Source: Cryomorphaceae bacterium 1068 (GTDB taxonomy: Bacteria > Bacteroidota > Bacteroidia > Flavobacteriales_D > Cryomorphaceae). From it: a DNA stretch of 64,000 bases. The notes under the pieces are model-generated. The model saw only the letters and a program-made list of their open reading frames with translations, was not told the origin of the DNA and searched no databases. The stretch lies in the NCBI GenBank assembly GCA_027214385.1, contig JAPVXR010000001.1, forward strand, positions 558,001-622,000, in the 5' to 3' direction. Position 1 is the stretch's first letter. Every line of letters begins with the position of its first letter. Positions 1-8,872 of the stretch are shown in pieces. A program made the translations under genes and the position numbers.

Positions 1-290
1 AAATCACTACCTGATGAAAAGGATAGATTACTTCTCAAATCACCATTGGCAGCACCTATCGCGAAGATTGGTGATGCCGCACCATTTCTGAATTCGTACT
101 GAGAATTGGTAGAATTAAAGAACAATCCGAAATTGGGATTTCCAGTAAACTGAAAGGCATACTGATTCGGACCAATATTAATTGTTTGCGCGTTGGCCAA
201 ATTGTACAGGCCCGAGAATAAAAGAAGTGCCACGGCAAAGATGCCGTTTTTGATGTGGTGCCTGTGACCACGGAGTAGATTGGTTTTCAT
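1..290 (-). CDS. Secreted protein, N-terminal part only (runs off left edge)
   Basis: Reading the minus strand from an ATG at 290 gives an open frame to the window edge (about 96 codons). It starts MKTNLLRGHRHHIKNG, followed by a hydrophobic stretch and an ANAQ|T-type signal peptidase I site near residue 35. The mature part is rich in Asn, Gly, Ser and Phe (for example QYAFQFTGNPNFGLFFNS), as in surface adhesin or tail-fibre-like proteins of Bacteroidota. No family can be named from this fragment. The protein is therefore probably exported; its C-terminus, where a T9SS domain or an S74-type endosialidase chaperone could sit, lies outside the window. Confidence 0.7.
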   Translation of the reverse strand, partial: MKTNLLRGHRHHIKNGIFAVALLLFSGLYNLANAQTINIGPNQYAFQFTGNPNFGLFFNSTNSQYEFRNGAASPIFAIGAANGDLRSNLSFSSGSD

Positions 291-827
291 TGTGATTGGT
301 ATTTGGGTTATAAATTGATTTCAATTTGTATCCAAACACAAAGCAGCAAGAGACTAGATAGCAATAGCAGAGCTAGATTGTCGGTTGGTTGGTTGCTTTG
401 ATTGGTTGACTAAAAGTAGTTAAATTATTGACAGTTGGTTCTTGGGAATCCAAAATATCACTAGTATTTGCGAGGAGAAATGATCGATGTAATCAGAATT
501 AGAGCTCAAAGTGTCATAAAGACAATGGGTTGTGAGTCCGTCTGTTTTAGCATGCTTCAATGAATATTCAAATGTGTTTTAGTAGGAATACTATAGTGTC
601 TGTAAATAGAATTGACAATCATTTATAAAAAGCTAAAAGAATACAGATTGACCTGAATTTCGCCAAAATAGGATCAAATCAGACTTGAAAGAGAGATCGA
701 GTAAATCATCTTCAGCATACTCAAAGGCAATTGAATTCGATAGATAAGAGCAAAAATTACAAGCGATTCATTTCAATCTAGTGGATTATTGAAACTCTTG
801 AAAAAGATGAAAAAATTCTAGGTGCGT
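291..827. other. 537-bp intergenic region without a gene
   Basis: This AT-rich stretch lies between the start of the left-edge gene and the stop of the DUF5686 gene. No open frame with a plausible start or known motif was found on either strand. It contains a short run of TTGG repeats near 380-400 and the palindrome at 312-327, and it should carry the promoter of the left-edge gene, but I could not find a perfect TAnnTTTG box for it. Confidence 0.5.
312..327. promoter_or_regulatory. 16-bp palindrome upstream of left-edge gene
   Basis: AAATTGA-TT-TCAATTT is a perfect 7-bp inverted repeat with a 2-bp centre, about 22 bp before the ATG at 290 (minus strand). It could be an operator or a small hairpin in the leader. 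The sequence is AT-rich, so chance occurrence is possible. Confidence 0.3.
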
Positions 828-3434
828 TTAATCGACGCTAAAAAGATTGGATGTAATCCCCACTTGAACGCGGAAATCCTCATACTTTCCATCTACGAAG
901 GCTCCCGTTACATCGATACGGAAGAGCCTGAATATATTCGACAGACTATAGCTCACTTCCGTATAATTATCTACAGAGGGAGTGATGAGGTGATTCACAT
1001 TGATATTCTCAGTGAGGCCTGCCAATCTCAAAGTCGGAAATTGACTGAATACAAAACGGCGCAATTCCAGGTTTACGTAGGTGCTTAAATACTGATCATT
1101 GGTAGAGTAGAGGTGGTATGGTGCAATGGCATATCCCTTCAATTGATCGAAGCGTGTGAAGATGGTTTGGTTTCCCATAAAATGGGCGTAGTCCATAAAA
1201 TCCATCCGCTTATTGGTGAAAAATGTACCTCCTTCGGTTCGCAGATTTAAGTCACCGAGCAGTCCCAGTGTCATGCTGTATTTTACCTCTAGTGAGAGTC
1301 GGTCATAATCCATAGTGGCATCGGCAATACCGGGAATGGCCTTCTCGTATCTCAACGTGAAAGTGGGTTGTTTATCTACTCGGTAATACTTGTCGTCGCG
1401 CTTATAGGCGTAAGCAAATGGAAGCCAAGTGGTGGATAGATTGACTTTAAATGCATCGCTTACGCCAAAAGCCGTAGATTCCAACTCAATGTTTTCAGGG
1501 CGGTTGGGAGTGTAATCCTTGTTTTCAGCGGGAAACCAAACCTGACCTGTTGTATTATATGTCTCCTTTCTGCTGGAGTAGTCCACCGATGCGGTTACCT
1601 TCCATTTGGTGGAGACGTTCTGCCTCCAATTTACTTCAACGAAATCCCTATCGTATACCTTCATGAAGTTGTTTTGAGCAAGCAGGCTTGTGAAGGTATT
1701 CGTAAAGGGTAGAATGGCTTCTTGAGAATTGAATTGCGAATAGTACGCCCCTCCGCTAAGGCTTACCTTTCCCTGTTTCAAGCCTTGGCCATAAGTATAG
1801 CCTGTGCTCACTTTTCCAAAACCCTTACCGCGTGAAACGGCATATCGAAAGACAGGCAATATCTCCAGCCGGTTCTTGTTTTCAAAACGCTTATAGTATT
1901 TCAGACCGTACTCACCGTTCCATCCGTCCACTGTATTGTAGCGAATGGACAGAAGCGGATTTTTAATATTTAAGTAGTGGTCGTTTCCCAGGTCATATCC
2001 GCTACCCAGGATTAAGTCCTGCACTTTGAATCCCTTTTTCCCCGAAAGGGTGTCACCCTCAGCTTTTTTAGCGTATTCTGCTGCCAGGCTGTCTTGCAGG
2101 GCATAGCCTTTCACTTCGCTTTCCGTGAGTGGGACGGGCCTTACTTCTTTCCAGTACAGGCTGTCTTGCTTGTAGGCCAAGGTATCGATGTTGATTTTCC
2201 GTTCAAAGACTATATCGGGCTCGTCTTGTTCCTTGCGCTCTTCTTTTGCGTATTCGCGCATTAGCTTGCGCAAATCTTTGGTAGATACTTCTTCACCGTT
2301 GAACAGCTTTTCTTCCGTCTCACTTCGGGGCTTTTCCTTTTTTTCGGCAAGGGCTATTTCTTCCTGCTCGGTTTTGATGTCCAATACTTCAAATTCGGTG
2401 TCGAGGTCGGGGTTGACCTCGACGTCGTACTTACTCACAGTGGCTAAATATTCAAATTCAAATTCAAAACCAAAGAGTTTCCCATCGCCTTTAAAATGAT
2501 GCGAGATCGGTAGCCAAACGTCGGGCTTGATCGGGGCGTAGTTTTGCTCAATTCCGATATTTATTCCTTGCGGGTGAATCATGAAGTCTACGCTATGAAT
2601 ACTCCATAAGTCTTCTACTATGTAGAGGTATCCCGACAGGAATTCTTCGTCGTCTACTCGCGGGGTAACTTTTATTTTATTGATGTTGTAATTGCCGTCT
2701 ACGAATGTGCTGATGTACTCAAAACGGTAGTAGCCAAATGCTTTTCGCGAAAGCGGAGATACAACACCTGCCACCTTATCTTCATAAAAGCTTCCGTTAA
2801 TGTAATTCATGGGACTCACATCTTGATCGTCGCCGCTCGTGCGAATGCTGATGACGTTTTCAGTATAAGTGGCAGGCCGCTCGTAAGTAACTTCCGTTAC
2901 GGATTCTTGTACAAATGTGGCGGCAGTATCAATGCCTTCTTCTTCCATTGTTTTCCTCATGAACCACGGGTAGTCTACTAATCGTCCTCCTCCTTTGAGG
3001 TACACGATGCACGTGTATTTCTCCACCTGCTGGCGGTGGAAAGCGCTTTTGGCAATGGCCTTTCGCATGATCTTGTACGCGGGATCTTCTTTCCCTCCGT
3101 CTATCTCTGCGGCGTTTAGCGTATAGGCTTGTTTGGTTAAAACTACATCCACGGTAATCCAATCATTGGCCACCGTTACTTTTTTAGCAGTGCTCGCATA
3201 ACCTAAGTATTGGTAGTTTAGGTTGTATGTTCCCGGGCTTAGCTTGATTTCGTAAGTACCGTTGATATTCGTAACGCTACCCGATCCCGTTTCGGGAATG
3301 AATATCGTGGTAAACGAAAGTGGATTTCCTTCTTGATCGATAACTCGACCGCGCACTCCCTGGGTGTAAGCAGCCATATTTAACAAGAGGCAAAACAGAA
3401 TGGCTATTGGTGGGATAGTTGTCTTCACATTCAT
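828..3434 (-). CDS. DUF5686 outer-membrane protein with carboxypeptidase-regulatory-like domain
   Basis: A protein of 868 residues if started at the ATG at 3434. The longer frame begins at a GTG at 3464, but the ATG directly precedes a clean signal peptide (MNVKTTIPPIAILFC, then Ala-rich up to AAYTQ). Residues about 27-100 form a carboxypeptidase-regulatory-like beta-sandwich (GRVIDQEGNPLSFTTI; NGTYEIKL). The remainder matches the Bacteroidota DUF5686 family: an alpha/beta region beginning AYKIMRKAIAKSA, a Glu/Lys-rich middle, and a C-terminal half of alternating beta-strands ending in a hydrophobic strand, as for an outer-membrane barrel. Family function is unknown; surface assembly or polymer binding is a guess. 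It lies just downstream of the alpha/beta hydrolase gene (stop codon about 30 bp before this ATG), so the two are probably co-transcribed. Confidence 0.85.
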   Translation of the reverse strand: MNVKTTIPPIAILFCLLLNMAAYTQGVRGRVIDQEGNPLSFTTIFIPETGSGSVTNINGTYEIKLSPGTYNLNYQYLGYASTAKKVTVANDWITVDVVLTKQAYTLNAAEIDGGKEDPAYKIMRKAIAKSAFHRQQVEKYTCIVYLKGGGRLVDYPWFMRKTMEEEGIDTAATFVQESVTEVTYERPATYTENVISIRTSGDDQDVSPMNYINGSFYEDKVAGVVSPLSRKAFGYYRFEYISTFVDGNYNINKIKVTPRVDDEEFLSGYLYIVEDLWSIHSVDFMIHPQGINIGIEQNYAPIKPDVWLPISHHFKGDGKLFGFEFEFEYLATVSKYDVEVNPDLDTEFEVLDIKTEQEEIALAEKKEKPRSETEEKLFNGEEVSTKDLRKLMREYAKEERKEQDEPDIVFERKINIDTLAYKQDSLYWKEVRPVPLTESEVKGYALQDSLAAEYAKKAEGDTLSGKKGFKVQDLILGSGYDLGNDHYLNIKNPLLSIRYNTVDGWNGEYGLKYYKRFENKNRLEILPVFRYAVSRGKGFGKVSTGYTYGQGLKQGKVSLSGGAYYSQFNSQEAILPFTNTFTSLLAQNNFMKVYDRDFVEVNWRQNVSTKWKVTASVDYSSRKETYNTTGQVWFPAENKDYTPNRPENIELESTAFGVSDAFKVNLSTTWLPFAYAYKRDDKYYRVDKQPTFTLRYEKAIPGIADATMDYDRLSLEVKYSMTLGLLGDLNLRTEGGTFFTNKRMDFMDYAHFMGNQTIFTRFDQLKGYAIAPYHLYSTNDQYLSTYVNLELRRFVFSQFPTLRLAGLTENINVNHLITPSVDNYTEVSYSLSNIFRLFRIDVTGAFVDGKYEDFRVQVGITSNLFSVD

Positions 3435-3465
3435 GTGACGGATAGGTCGGATAAAAGTTAACACC

Positions 3466-4371
3466 TCATTTCAAATTTCCTGCCGTTAACCATTCGGCAG
3501 CCATTGGAAAATGGTCTTCGGGACAAGTTCGAGCCGTCAACATATCGATGTGGTCATAGTCTTTATGGTTGCCATTTTTTTTGGAAAGTAGTATAAACTC
3601 TGTTGAGTCTCCTCCCGTTTCAGCCATCAATCTCCTAACATCTTGTGGGTTTCCCAAGACCTTATCGTTAATTCCTGCAAAGAAGAGAGCGGGCGGGAGC
3701 GTTTTGCATTGAAGCTTTGCCGCCATATCTTCTCCGGTTTGGAAGTCGCACCATTTGGCTGATCGCACCCACTTAGCCGTCTCGCGGTAAAAATGTGCCG
3801 GCTCATTGTCACTTCCCATTTTCAACTTCACTGCGGGCAAATATCCCATCATTGAAGTCGATAAATTCCCCACTGCCGACCACATGATGTCAATCATAAA
3901 CAGACGGCTGAGCGATCGAGTAGCCAGTTTTCTTTTGGAGCCAAAAAATACCATGGGCCCGATGGTTTCGGTTGTACCGAACTTGGCATACCAAGCCAAA
4001 GCCAATACACCACCCCAAGAGTGTCCTCCCACTCTGATTTTTTTGGTAGGATAAAAGGAGCGGATATAGCGGATGTAATCGTTAAAGTCGCCATCGATAA
4101 ACTGCTGCTGACTGTGCTCAAAACCTCTGGCCGCTTTCGGTGTACTTTTCCCCTTACCGGGAAGGTCGGGAACAAAGACATCAAAACCCTTTTGGGCCAA
4201 AAAAGGTGCGAAGCCTTTTCCTGAAGCAGAATAGAAGATCCGTGAATTTTCGATACTTCCATGTATCAGCAATACCGGTATGCCGCAGCCTTCATTTGGT
4301 GTAAACCGATGTATACAGGTTTGGTATCCCTTCGGGTGTTGAATGAGTTCGGAGGAGTATCGTTCTTTCAA
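3466..4371 (-). CDS. Alpha/beta-hydrolase fold protein
   Basis: A 301-residue cytoplasmic hydrolase of the lysophospholipase/serine-aminopeptidase type. The oxyanion-hole motif LLIHGS lies at about 35-39, the nucleophile elbow GGHSWGG at about 115-121 (Ser118), the likely acid is Asp236 in AGINDKVLG, and the likely base is His274 in DYDHID. There is no signal peptide. Substrate cannot be deduced; esters, amides or lysophospholipids are usual in the family. It is the first gene of a probable two-gene unit with the DUF5686 gene. Confidence 0.85.
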   Translation of the reverse strand: MKERYSSELIQHPKGYQTCIHRFTPNEGCGIPVLLIHGSIENSRIFYSASGKGFAPFLAQKGFDVFVPDLPGKGKSTPKAARGFEHSQQQFIDGDFNDYIRYIRSFYPTKKIRVGGHSWGGVLALAWYAKFGTTETIGPMVFFGSKRKLATRSLSRLFMIDIMWSAVGNLSTSMMGYLPAVKLKMGSDNEPAHFYRETAKWVRSAKWCDFQTGEDMAAKLQCKTLPPALFFAGINDKVLGNPQDVRRLMAETGGDSTEFILLSKKNGNHKDYDHIDMLTARTCPEDHFPMAAEWLTAGNLK

Positions 4372-4445
4372 GCGTGTAAATATAATTGAGTTTTCAGTGA
4401 GTTCGAACAGAGGATATCCTTAAAAATATATCTAATACGAAAACC

Positions 4446-4453
4446 TATATTTG
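4446..4453 (+). promoter_or_regulatory. Bacteroidota -7 box (TATATTTG)
   Basis: An exact TAnnTTTG match. The longest open frame of the next gene would start at the TTG inside this box (4451), which is unlikely if it is the promoter; this supports the GTG at 4472 as the true start. No clear -33 TTTG lies 19-21 bp upstream. Confidence 0.5.
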
Positions 4454-4471
4454 CCGCAGAATTTCTTTTCC

Positions 4472-5701
4472 GTGAGACGATTACTCATTCTTATTCTACT
4501 GCTGGGCTTTGCAAAGATGACAGTTGGACAAAGGGGATATTCCTTCGGTCCGATGGCGGGATTAAACTTCAGCAAGGTTTCAAAAGGGGTGGAAGATGTG
4601 TCGGGTACTGCTCGGCCATTCATCGGATTTTACGGACAGTACCACTCTACCAAATTCCTTTCGGCAGAATTGAACGCGGCCTATTCCATGCGCGGTGAAA
4701 GATTTGACCAAACAACCCTCCGCTTTGAGAGCAACTTCATTGATGCACATGCGCTGCTGAGGATTCATTTTCTCAATGCCTTCTCTTTCAGTTCAGGTAT
4801 CGGATATTACTATGCTTTGAGTGCTCGGGCGATCAATCGCGAGAGTACCCAAAGTGTCTTTGAGCGAGATTTTGAAGACGTGTCAAGCCTAACGCAAATG
4901 GTGGTGCCGCTGGAATTGGGATTTCAGTTTCACAATGAGGCCACCCTTCACTTCACATATGGTATCGGCTTAAATGGAGGTTTTAATAATGCTGCCGTGA
5001 CTTTCCGTTTTCCCATTCGAGTGACGCCAACAGAACAAAGGCCACCAAGCCGACGGATGGTGGCAATGAATCAAATCAGAGATTTGCGCAGAGGAGCACT
5101 TTTGGTGCGGCTCCCAACCTCCCAGCCTTTGATTACTGCCTTGAACGAGCGGGGAGCGACTGATAAAACCCAAGAAGTGATTAGAGCTGTGGAAACGGAG
5201 AACCGAGCTATCGTTTCTGCATTTAAGGCGAACTACTCATTTTCCGAGGTTTATTTCTTCTACAGCAATTATTCTGAAGACATTCGAAACGGCAATTTTT
5301 CCTCTTTAATGAATGCCGACTTTGACAACGTTTCTTTTGTCCGGGGAGATAGCTTGCCTGATTTCTTCATTGCCGAGTTTGCCAACCTAAAGCCTGACAC
5401 GGCGCGCTACTACATTGACACGCGAATTGAGCCCGACCCCAATGGCGGCTTGCGTCGGGTAAAGCGCTATGGCGATAGTGATATTGGTGCTGATTTTCGC
5501 GCATTGGTGATTAAGGATCATAACTTCGTACAGCTCTGCGATCCCTTTCCTTACTATGTGAGAAGCTTTAAGAAGAGCTATAGGGAGACTCCCGAAGAAT
5601 TGATTTTCTTATTCCCACTGTTGCCTTTTCTCAATATTGACCATGCCATTACCGTAAGCAAGCTAAATAACAAGCTCAGGCGGTTTGGGAATGTTGAGTA
5701 A
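4472..5701 (+). CDS. Outer-membrane beta-barrel protein (PorT-like N-terminal half)
   Basis: With the GTG start at 4472 the protein has 409 residues and begins with a clean signal peptide (VRRLLILILLLGFAK, cleavage after TVGQ). Residues about 25-185 look like an outer-membrane beta-barrel of the PorT/OMP_b-brl_2 type: GPMAGLNFSK, FIGFYGQYH, alternating strands ending in aromatic residues. The C-terminal half (about 200-409) is not barrel-like. It has Arg-rich and Asp/Tyr-rich stretches, several NxDxDNV-type acidic turns, and does not end in the Phe-terminated strand of a complete barrel. No family was recognised for that half. The GTG choice rests on the -7 box at 4446-4453. Confidence 0.7.
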   Translation: MRRLLILILLLGFAKMTVGQRGYSFGPMAGLNFSKVSKGVEDVSGTARPFIGFYGQYHSTKFLSAELNAAYSMRGERFDQTTLRFESNFIDAHALLRIHFLNAFSFSSGIGYYYALSARAINRESTQSVFERDFEDVSSLTQMVVPLELGFQFHNEATLHFTYGIGLNGGFNNAAVTFRFPIRVTPTEQRPPSRRMVAMNQIRDLRRGALLVRLPTSQPLITALNERGATDKTQEVIRAVETENRAIVSAFKANYSFSEVYFFYSNYSEDIRNGNFSSLMNADFDNVSFVRGDSLPDFFIAEFANLKPDTARYYIDTRIEPDPNGGLRRVKRYGDSDIGADFRALVIKDHNFVQLCDPFPYYVRSFKKSYRETPEELIFLFPLLPFLNIDHAITVSKLNNKLRRFGNVE

Positions 5702-5786
5702 AAGAAGATTAATCCTCATAAGGCTGGGTTCTCAATATATTTCCCGCTTTACATCTCTGGACCTCAATCAGTTATCCCGACTAAAC

Positions 5787-7304
5787 TTATTCTACCACAA
5801 AGCGCTCTGTCCCAAGAATCCCATCTGCCGAGGTCACCTGCAAGAGGTAAATGCCCGCGGCCAATCCTGCAATGTCAAAAGTCCCATTGGCTCCTTTCCA
5901 AGGGTAAGCAACCACAGTGCGGCCTGACATGTCCAAAACAGTTAAGCCCGAGAGTTGAGACTCCACTTCTGATGAAATGCGAATCTTGATCATATCGTCA
6001 GTGGGATTCGGAAAAACGGTAAAAGCTATTCGAGGGTGATCTTGATCTCGGCTGGATAGAATCGCCTCCTGCCCGCAGCTACTTTCACCTTTGGAAAAGA
6101 AAACCACCTCCGTAGCTTCTCGCCAAGAGGTAAATGTGCCAAATCCATTTCTATCTACTTCGTGCAGGTATTGCCCCAATCCGGGTACGTACTCGTAGCT
6201 CGTGATGGGAGGAGGGCCATTGGTGTCGAACCCGCACCAAGCGTCGTGTTCTTCGCACCTGGCAAATGGCGAAGAAAGACCGCCAAAACCTATGCGTACG
6301 TCTCCACAAAAGTCTCGCTGAAACAAAAATTCTTGAAAGCTACCATAAGCATTGAGGCCTGCGTCTTTTCTTCGGTAAAAAGGCATTGACGCCAAGGTAT
6401 CAAAACGCGCATAGGCCAATTCTTCCGTCCATTCTTCAAAGTTCAGTTCGCCTTGATCAAATGATTGGTGCACGACGGTATAGCGCAAAGTATCCGCTTC
6501 TTCCATTCGGTTCAGGAAGATACGATTCAAGTAGCTAACTTCTTCAATGGGATTGGGGCCAAACGGCTCCGACTCGAAATAGGAAATCTTGTATTGTATG
6601 GTATCACCTACTTGGAAATCGTAGATCATTTCGCCTGTCAAGAGGGTCAGGCTTTCACCGTGATTGGCATCGCCTATGAGCGTTAATGGCATTTCTACTT
6701 GTGGGAATTCATCCACCTGAAAGAAATCGATCAGTCCCGTGTTTTCGCCCACTGTGATGGCACTTCCGTGCAAAGGCGTCAATAGCTCAGCTCCATCTGT
6801 ATTGTAATGTCCTATTCGGTAAGACTGCACCATCTCCATGCTGCCAAAAACCATTTGTTCAGTTTCGCTTTCATAGATCATCGCAAACAGTTCGGATTCG
6901 TTTTGGTAGAATACCGATGAATCGGCAAGGAAGTCCAGCCGCAGGGTGTCGCCACTCAAAGTGTAAAAGTCGTAGGCAAATGGCACAGGCGAAAAGATCA
7001 TATCTCCGAATCCGGTAGAACCGGTATTGGCAAAGCAGCCTCCCCAGCCGAAACACTCGTCGGGATCATTTTCGTCAGGCTGAAAATCAGCATCTTCTGA
7101 AAGATTCATGACAGAATGCAAGTAAAACACCGAGATAACATTTCCCCAGTAGAGGGAGTCCATCTTCAATGTATAGTTACGTTCCCACGTCTCTTCGAGC
7201 GGAGCAAATTCCTTTGAAGTGAAATCATTGAACAAGAAGAAAGGCTGAGCACTAATATTCCATGTCACGAATAGGAACAGGCAGGATAGGAGTAGATTTT
7301 TCAT
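5787..7304 (-). CDS. Secreted protein with T9SS type A sorting domain
   Basis: A 505-residue exported protein. The signal peptide is MKNLLLSCLFLFVTWNISA|QP. The last ~75 residues form a type A T9SS C-terminal domain: FPNPTDDMIKI, a LTVLDMSGRTV strand, then AAGIYLLQV near the end. The middle is rich in Asp, Glu, Phe and Tyr with a few Cys (for example CFGWGGCFANTG and CGFDTNGPPP) and matches no family I know. Expected to be carried to the surface or medium by the type IX system. It is transcribed away from sucC with its own promoter. Confidence 0.85.
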   Translation of the reverse strand: MKNLLLSCLFLFVTWNISAQPFFLFNDFTSKEFAPLEETWERNYTLKMDSLYWGNVISVFYLHSVMNLSEDADFQPDENDPDECFGWGGCFANTGSTGFGDMIFSPVPFAYDFYTLSGDTLRLDFLADSSVFYQNESELFAMIYESETEQMVFGSMEMVQSYRIGHYNTDGAELLTPLHGSAITVGENTGLIDFFQVDEFPQVEMPLTLIGDANHGESLTLLTGEMIYDFQVGDTIQYKISYFESEPFGPNPIEEVSYLNRIFLNRMEEADTLRYTVVHQSFDQGELNFEEWTEELAYARFDTLASMPFYRRKDAGLNAYGSFQEFLFQRDFCGDVRIGFGGLSSPFARCEEHDAWCGFDTNGPPPITSYEYVPGLGQYLHEVDRNGFGTFTSWREATEVVFFSKGESSCGQEAILSSRDQDHPRIAFTVFPNPTDDMIKIRISSEVESQLSGLTVLDMSGRTVVAYPWKGANGTFDIAGLAAGIYLLQVTSADGILGTERFVVE

Positions 7305-7341
7305 TGATTCGGTTGATTGGATAGGTTAGTGGAAGTTCTAT

Positions 7342-7371
7342 CAAAAATAGTAGGATTCGGCGATTGACCAA
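7342..7371 (-). promoter_or_regulatory. Promoter of the T9SS protein gene
   Basis: On the minus strand a TTG (7369-7371) is followed after 19 bp by TATTTTTG (7342-7349), matching the -33/-7 pattern of the Bacteroidota primary sigma factor. The -7 box lies about 37 bp before the ATG at 7304. Confidence 0.6.
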
Positions 7372-7431
7372 GGTTATAAAAACAGCGAGGCGGTTAATCC
7401 TAAGAAGTTGTTAAATCTCCTCTCCACCTCC

Positions 7432-7462
7432 TTTGATAAACCCACCCACGATATTACATTTG
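7432..7462 (+). promoter_or_regulatory. sucC promoter
   Basis: TTTG at 7432-7435, a 19-bp spacer, then TACATTTG at 7455-7462: a full match to the Bacteroidota -33/-7 consensus. The sucC ATG at 7482 follows with a leader of roughly a dozen bases. Confidence 0.75.
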
Positions 7463-7481
7463 CCCAAACAAAATTGAACCC

Positions 7482-8672
7482 ATGAACATTCACGAATATC
7501 AAGGTAAATCTATACTCGAATCTTTTGGCGTGGCCATCCAACGCGGCCTTGTAGCCGATACAGCCGAAGAGGCCGTTGAAGCCGCCAAGAAAATCAATGA
7601 AACAACCGGTTCGGAATGGTTCGTGGTGAAAGCTCAAATCCACGCTGGTGGACGTGGAAAAGGTGGCGGTGTGAAAATCGCCAAAAGCCTCGATGATGTA
7701 AAGACCATCGCAGGAGATATTATCGGGATGGATCTCGTGACTCCTCAAACTCCGCCTGAAGGAAAGTTGGTAAGCAAAGTCCTTGTAGCCGAGGATGTGT
7801 ACTACCCCGGCGAAAGCGAGACTTCTGAGATCTATATGTCGGTATTGCTTGACCGTGCACACGGTAAGGTGACCATCATGTACTCTACCGAAGGTGGAAT
7901 GGACATCGAAGCTGTTGCAGAGAAGACTCCTGAGTTGATCTTCAAAGAAGAAATCGATCCTGGACTTGGTATCCAAGGATTCCAGTGCCGCAAGATTGCC
8001 TTCAACCTTGGCCTCTCAGGCAAAGCCATGAAGGAGATGACGAAATTCGTGCGCTCATTATACAACGCTTACGTCGGTTCGGATGCCTCTCTTTTTGAAA
8101 TCAACCCGGTGTTAAAAACATCTGATAATCGTGTGATAGCGGTAGATGCCAAGGTGACCTTGGACGACAACGCTCTGTTCCGTCACAAAGACTACGCAGA
8201 GATGCGCGACAAGACCGAGGAAGATCCTACGGAAGTAGAAGCGGGAGAAGCCGGTCTCAACTATGTGCAGCTAGACGGAAACGTAGGTTGTATGGTAAAC
8301 GGTGCCGGACTGGCCATGGCTACCATGGACATCATTAAACTATCCGGAGGAGAGCCTGCCAACTTCCTCGATGTGGGTGGTACGGCAGATGCTGAACGTG
8401 TGGAGAAAGCTTTCCGCATCATACTTCAAGACAAGAAGGTGAAAGCCATTTTGGTCAACATTTTCGGTGGAATCGTGCGCTGCGACCGTGTAGCTCAAGG
8501 TATTGTAGATGCTTACAAAAACATTGAAGGAATAGACGTGCCGATCATTGTGCGTTTGCAGGGTACCAATGCCATTGAAGCCAAGCAACTCATCGAAGAT
8601 TCAGGACTTGAGGTTCACTCAGTGGTCTTACTGCAGGAGGCTGCCGATAAAGTCAAAGAAGTACTAGCGTAG
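7482..8672 (+). CDS. sucC: Succinate-CoA ligase (ADP-forming) subunit beta
   Basis: A 396-residue protein, full length for the family. It begins MNIHEYQGKSILESFGV (the standard MNxHEYQaK start) and has an ATP-grasp domain (WFVVKAQIHAGGRGKGGG at about 46-63, nucleotide-binding). The C-terminal CoA-ligase domain has NFLDVGGTA and LVNIFGGIVRCD. It makes the nucleotide-binding subunit of the TCA-cycle enzyme converting succinyl-CoA to succinate with ADP or GDP phosphorylation, in the cytoplasm, with SucD. No sucD lies next to it, so subunit alpha must be encoded elsewhere, as is common in Bacteroidota. Confidence 0.97.
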   Translation: MNIHEYQGKSILESFGVAIQRGLVADTAEEAVEAAKKINETTGSEWFVVKAQIHAGGRGKGGGVKIAKSLDDVKTIAGDIIGMDLVTPQTPPEGKLVSKVLVAEDVYYPGESETSEIYMSVLLDRAHGKVTIMYSTEGGMDIEAVAEKTPELIFKEEIDPGLGIQGFQCRKIAFNLGLSGKAMKEMTKFVRSLYNAYVGSDASLFEINPVLKTSDNRVIAVDAKVTLDDNALFRHKDYAEMRDKTEEDPTEVEAGEAGLNYVQLDGNVGCMVNGAGLAMATMDIIKLSGGEPANFLDVGGTADAERVEKAFRIILQDKKVKAILVNIFGGIVRCDRVAQGIVDAYKNIEGIDVPIIVRLQGTNAIEAKQLIEDSGLEVHSVVLLQEAADKVKEVLA

Positions 8673-8768
8673 TTCAGACTTCTGCAAGTTATTCTAGGGC
8701 TGAACTAGAAAGATCGATAACAACGCTCGCGTAGGGCAATAAACCGATGATTTGTATGTCAATGCGAT

Positions 8769-8788
8769 GTCCTGAGCGCAGTCGAAGG
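8769..8788. repeat. Possible dispersed intergenic element (CCTGAGCGCAGTCGAAGG core)
   Basis: The 20-bp stretch contains CCTGAGCGCAGTCGAAGG, an imperfect palindrome that I recognise from memory as a sequence frequently scattered in intergenic DNA of Bacteroidota and some other bacteria. Only one copy was seen here, so repetition in this genome is not shown. It sits in the ~200-bp gap between sucC and the DUF4294 gene. Confidence 0.4.
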
Positions 8789-8872
8789 AACTGTTTATAG
8801 GCCAAGTGGAAGGCAGATATCGGGCTTTATAGACAGCCTTTGCGATTAAATCTGCGTATACCGGTACGAACT

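Noticed and set aside
822-1088. 88-codon frame on plus
   Set aside because: Antisense to the C-terminal end of the DUF5686 gene, with no recognisable motif.
7374-7976. 200-codon open frame antisense to sucC
   Set aside because: It lies wholly opposite the well-conserved sucC start and promoter, has no domain, and shows the composition expected of an antisense shadow.
8692-8710. TTCTAG/CTAGAA hairpin after sucC as terminator
   Set aside because: Only a 6-bp AT-rich stem without a T-tract; not convincing.
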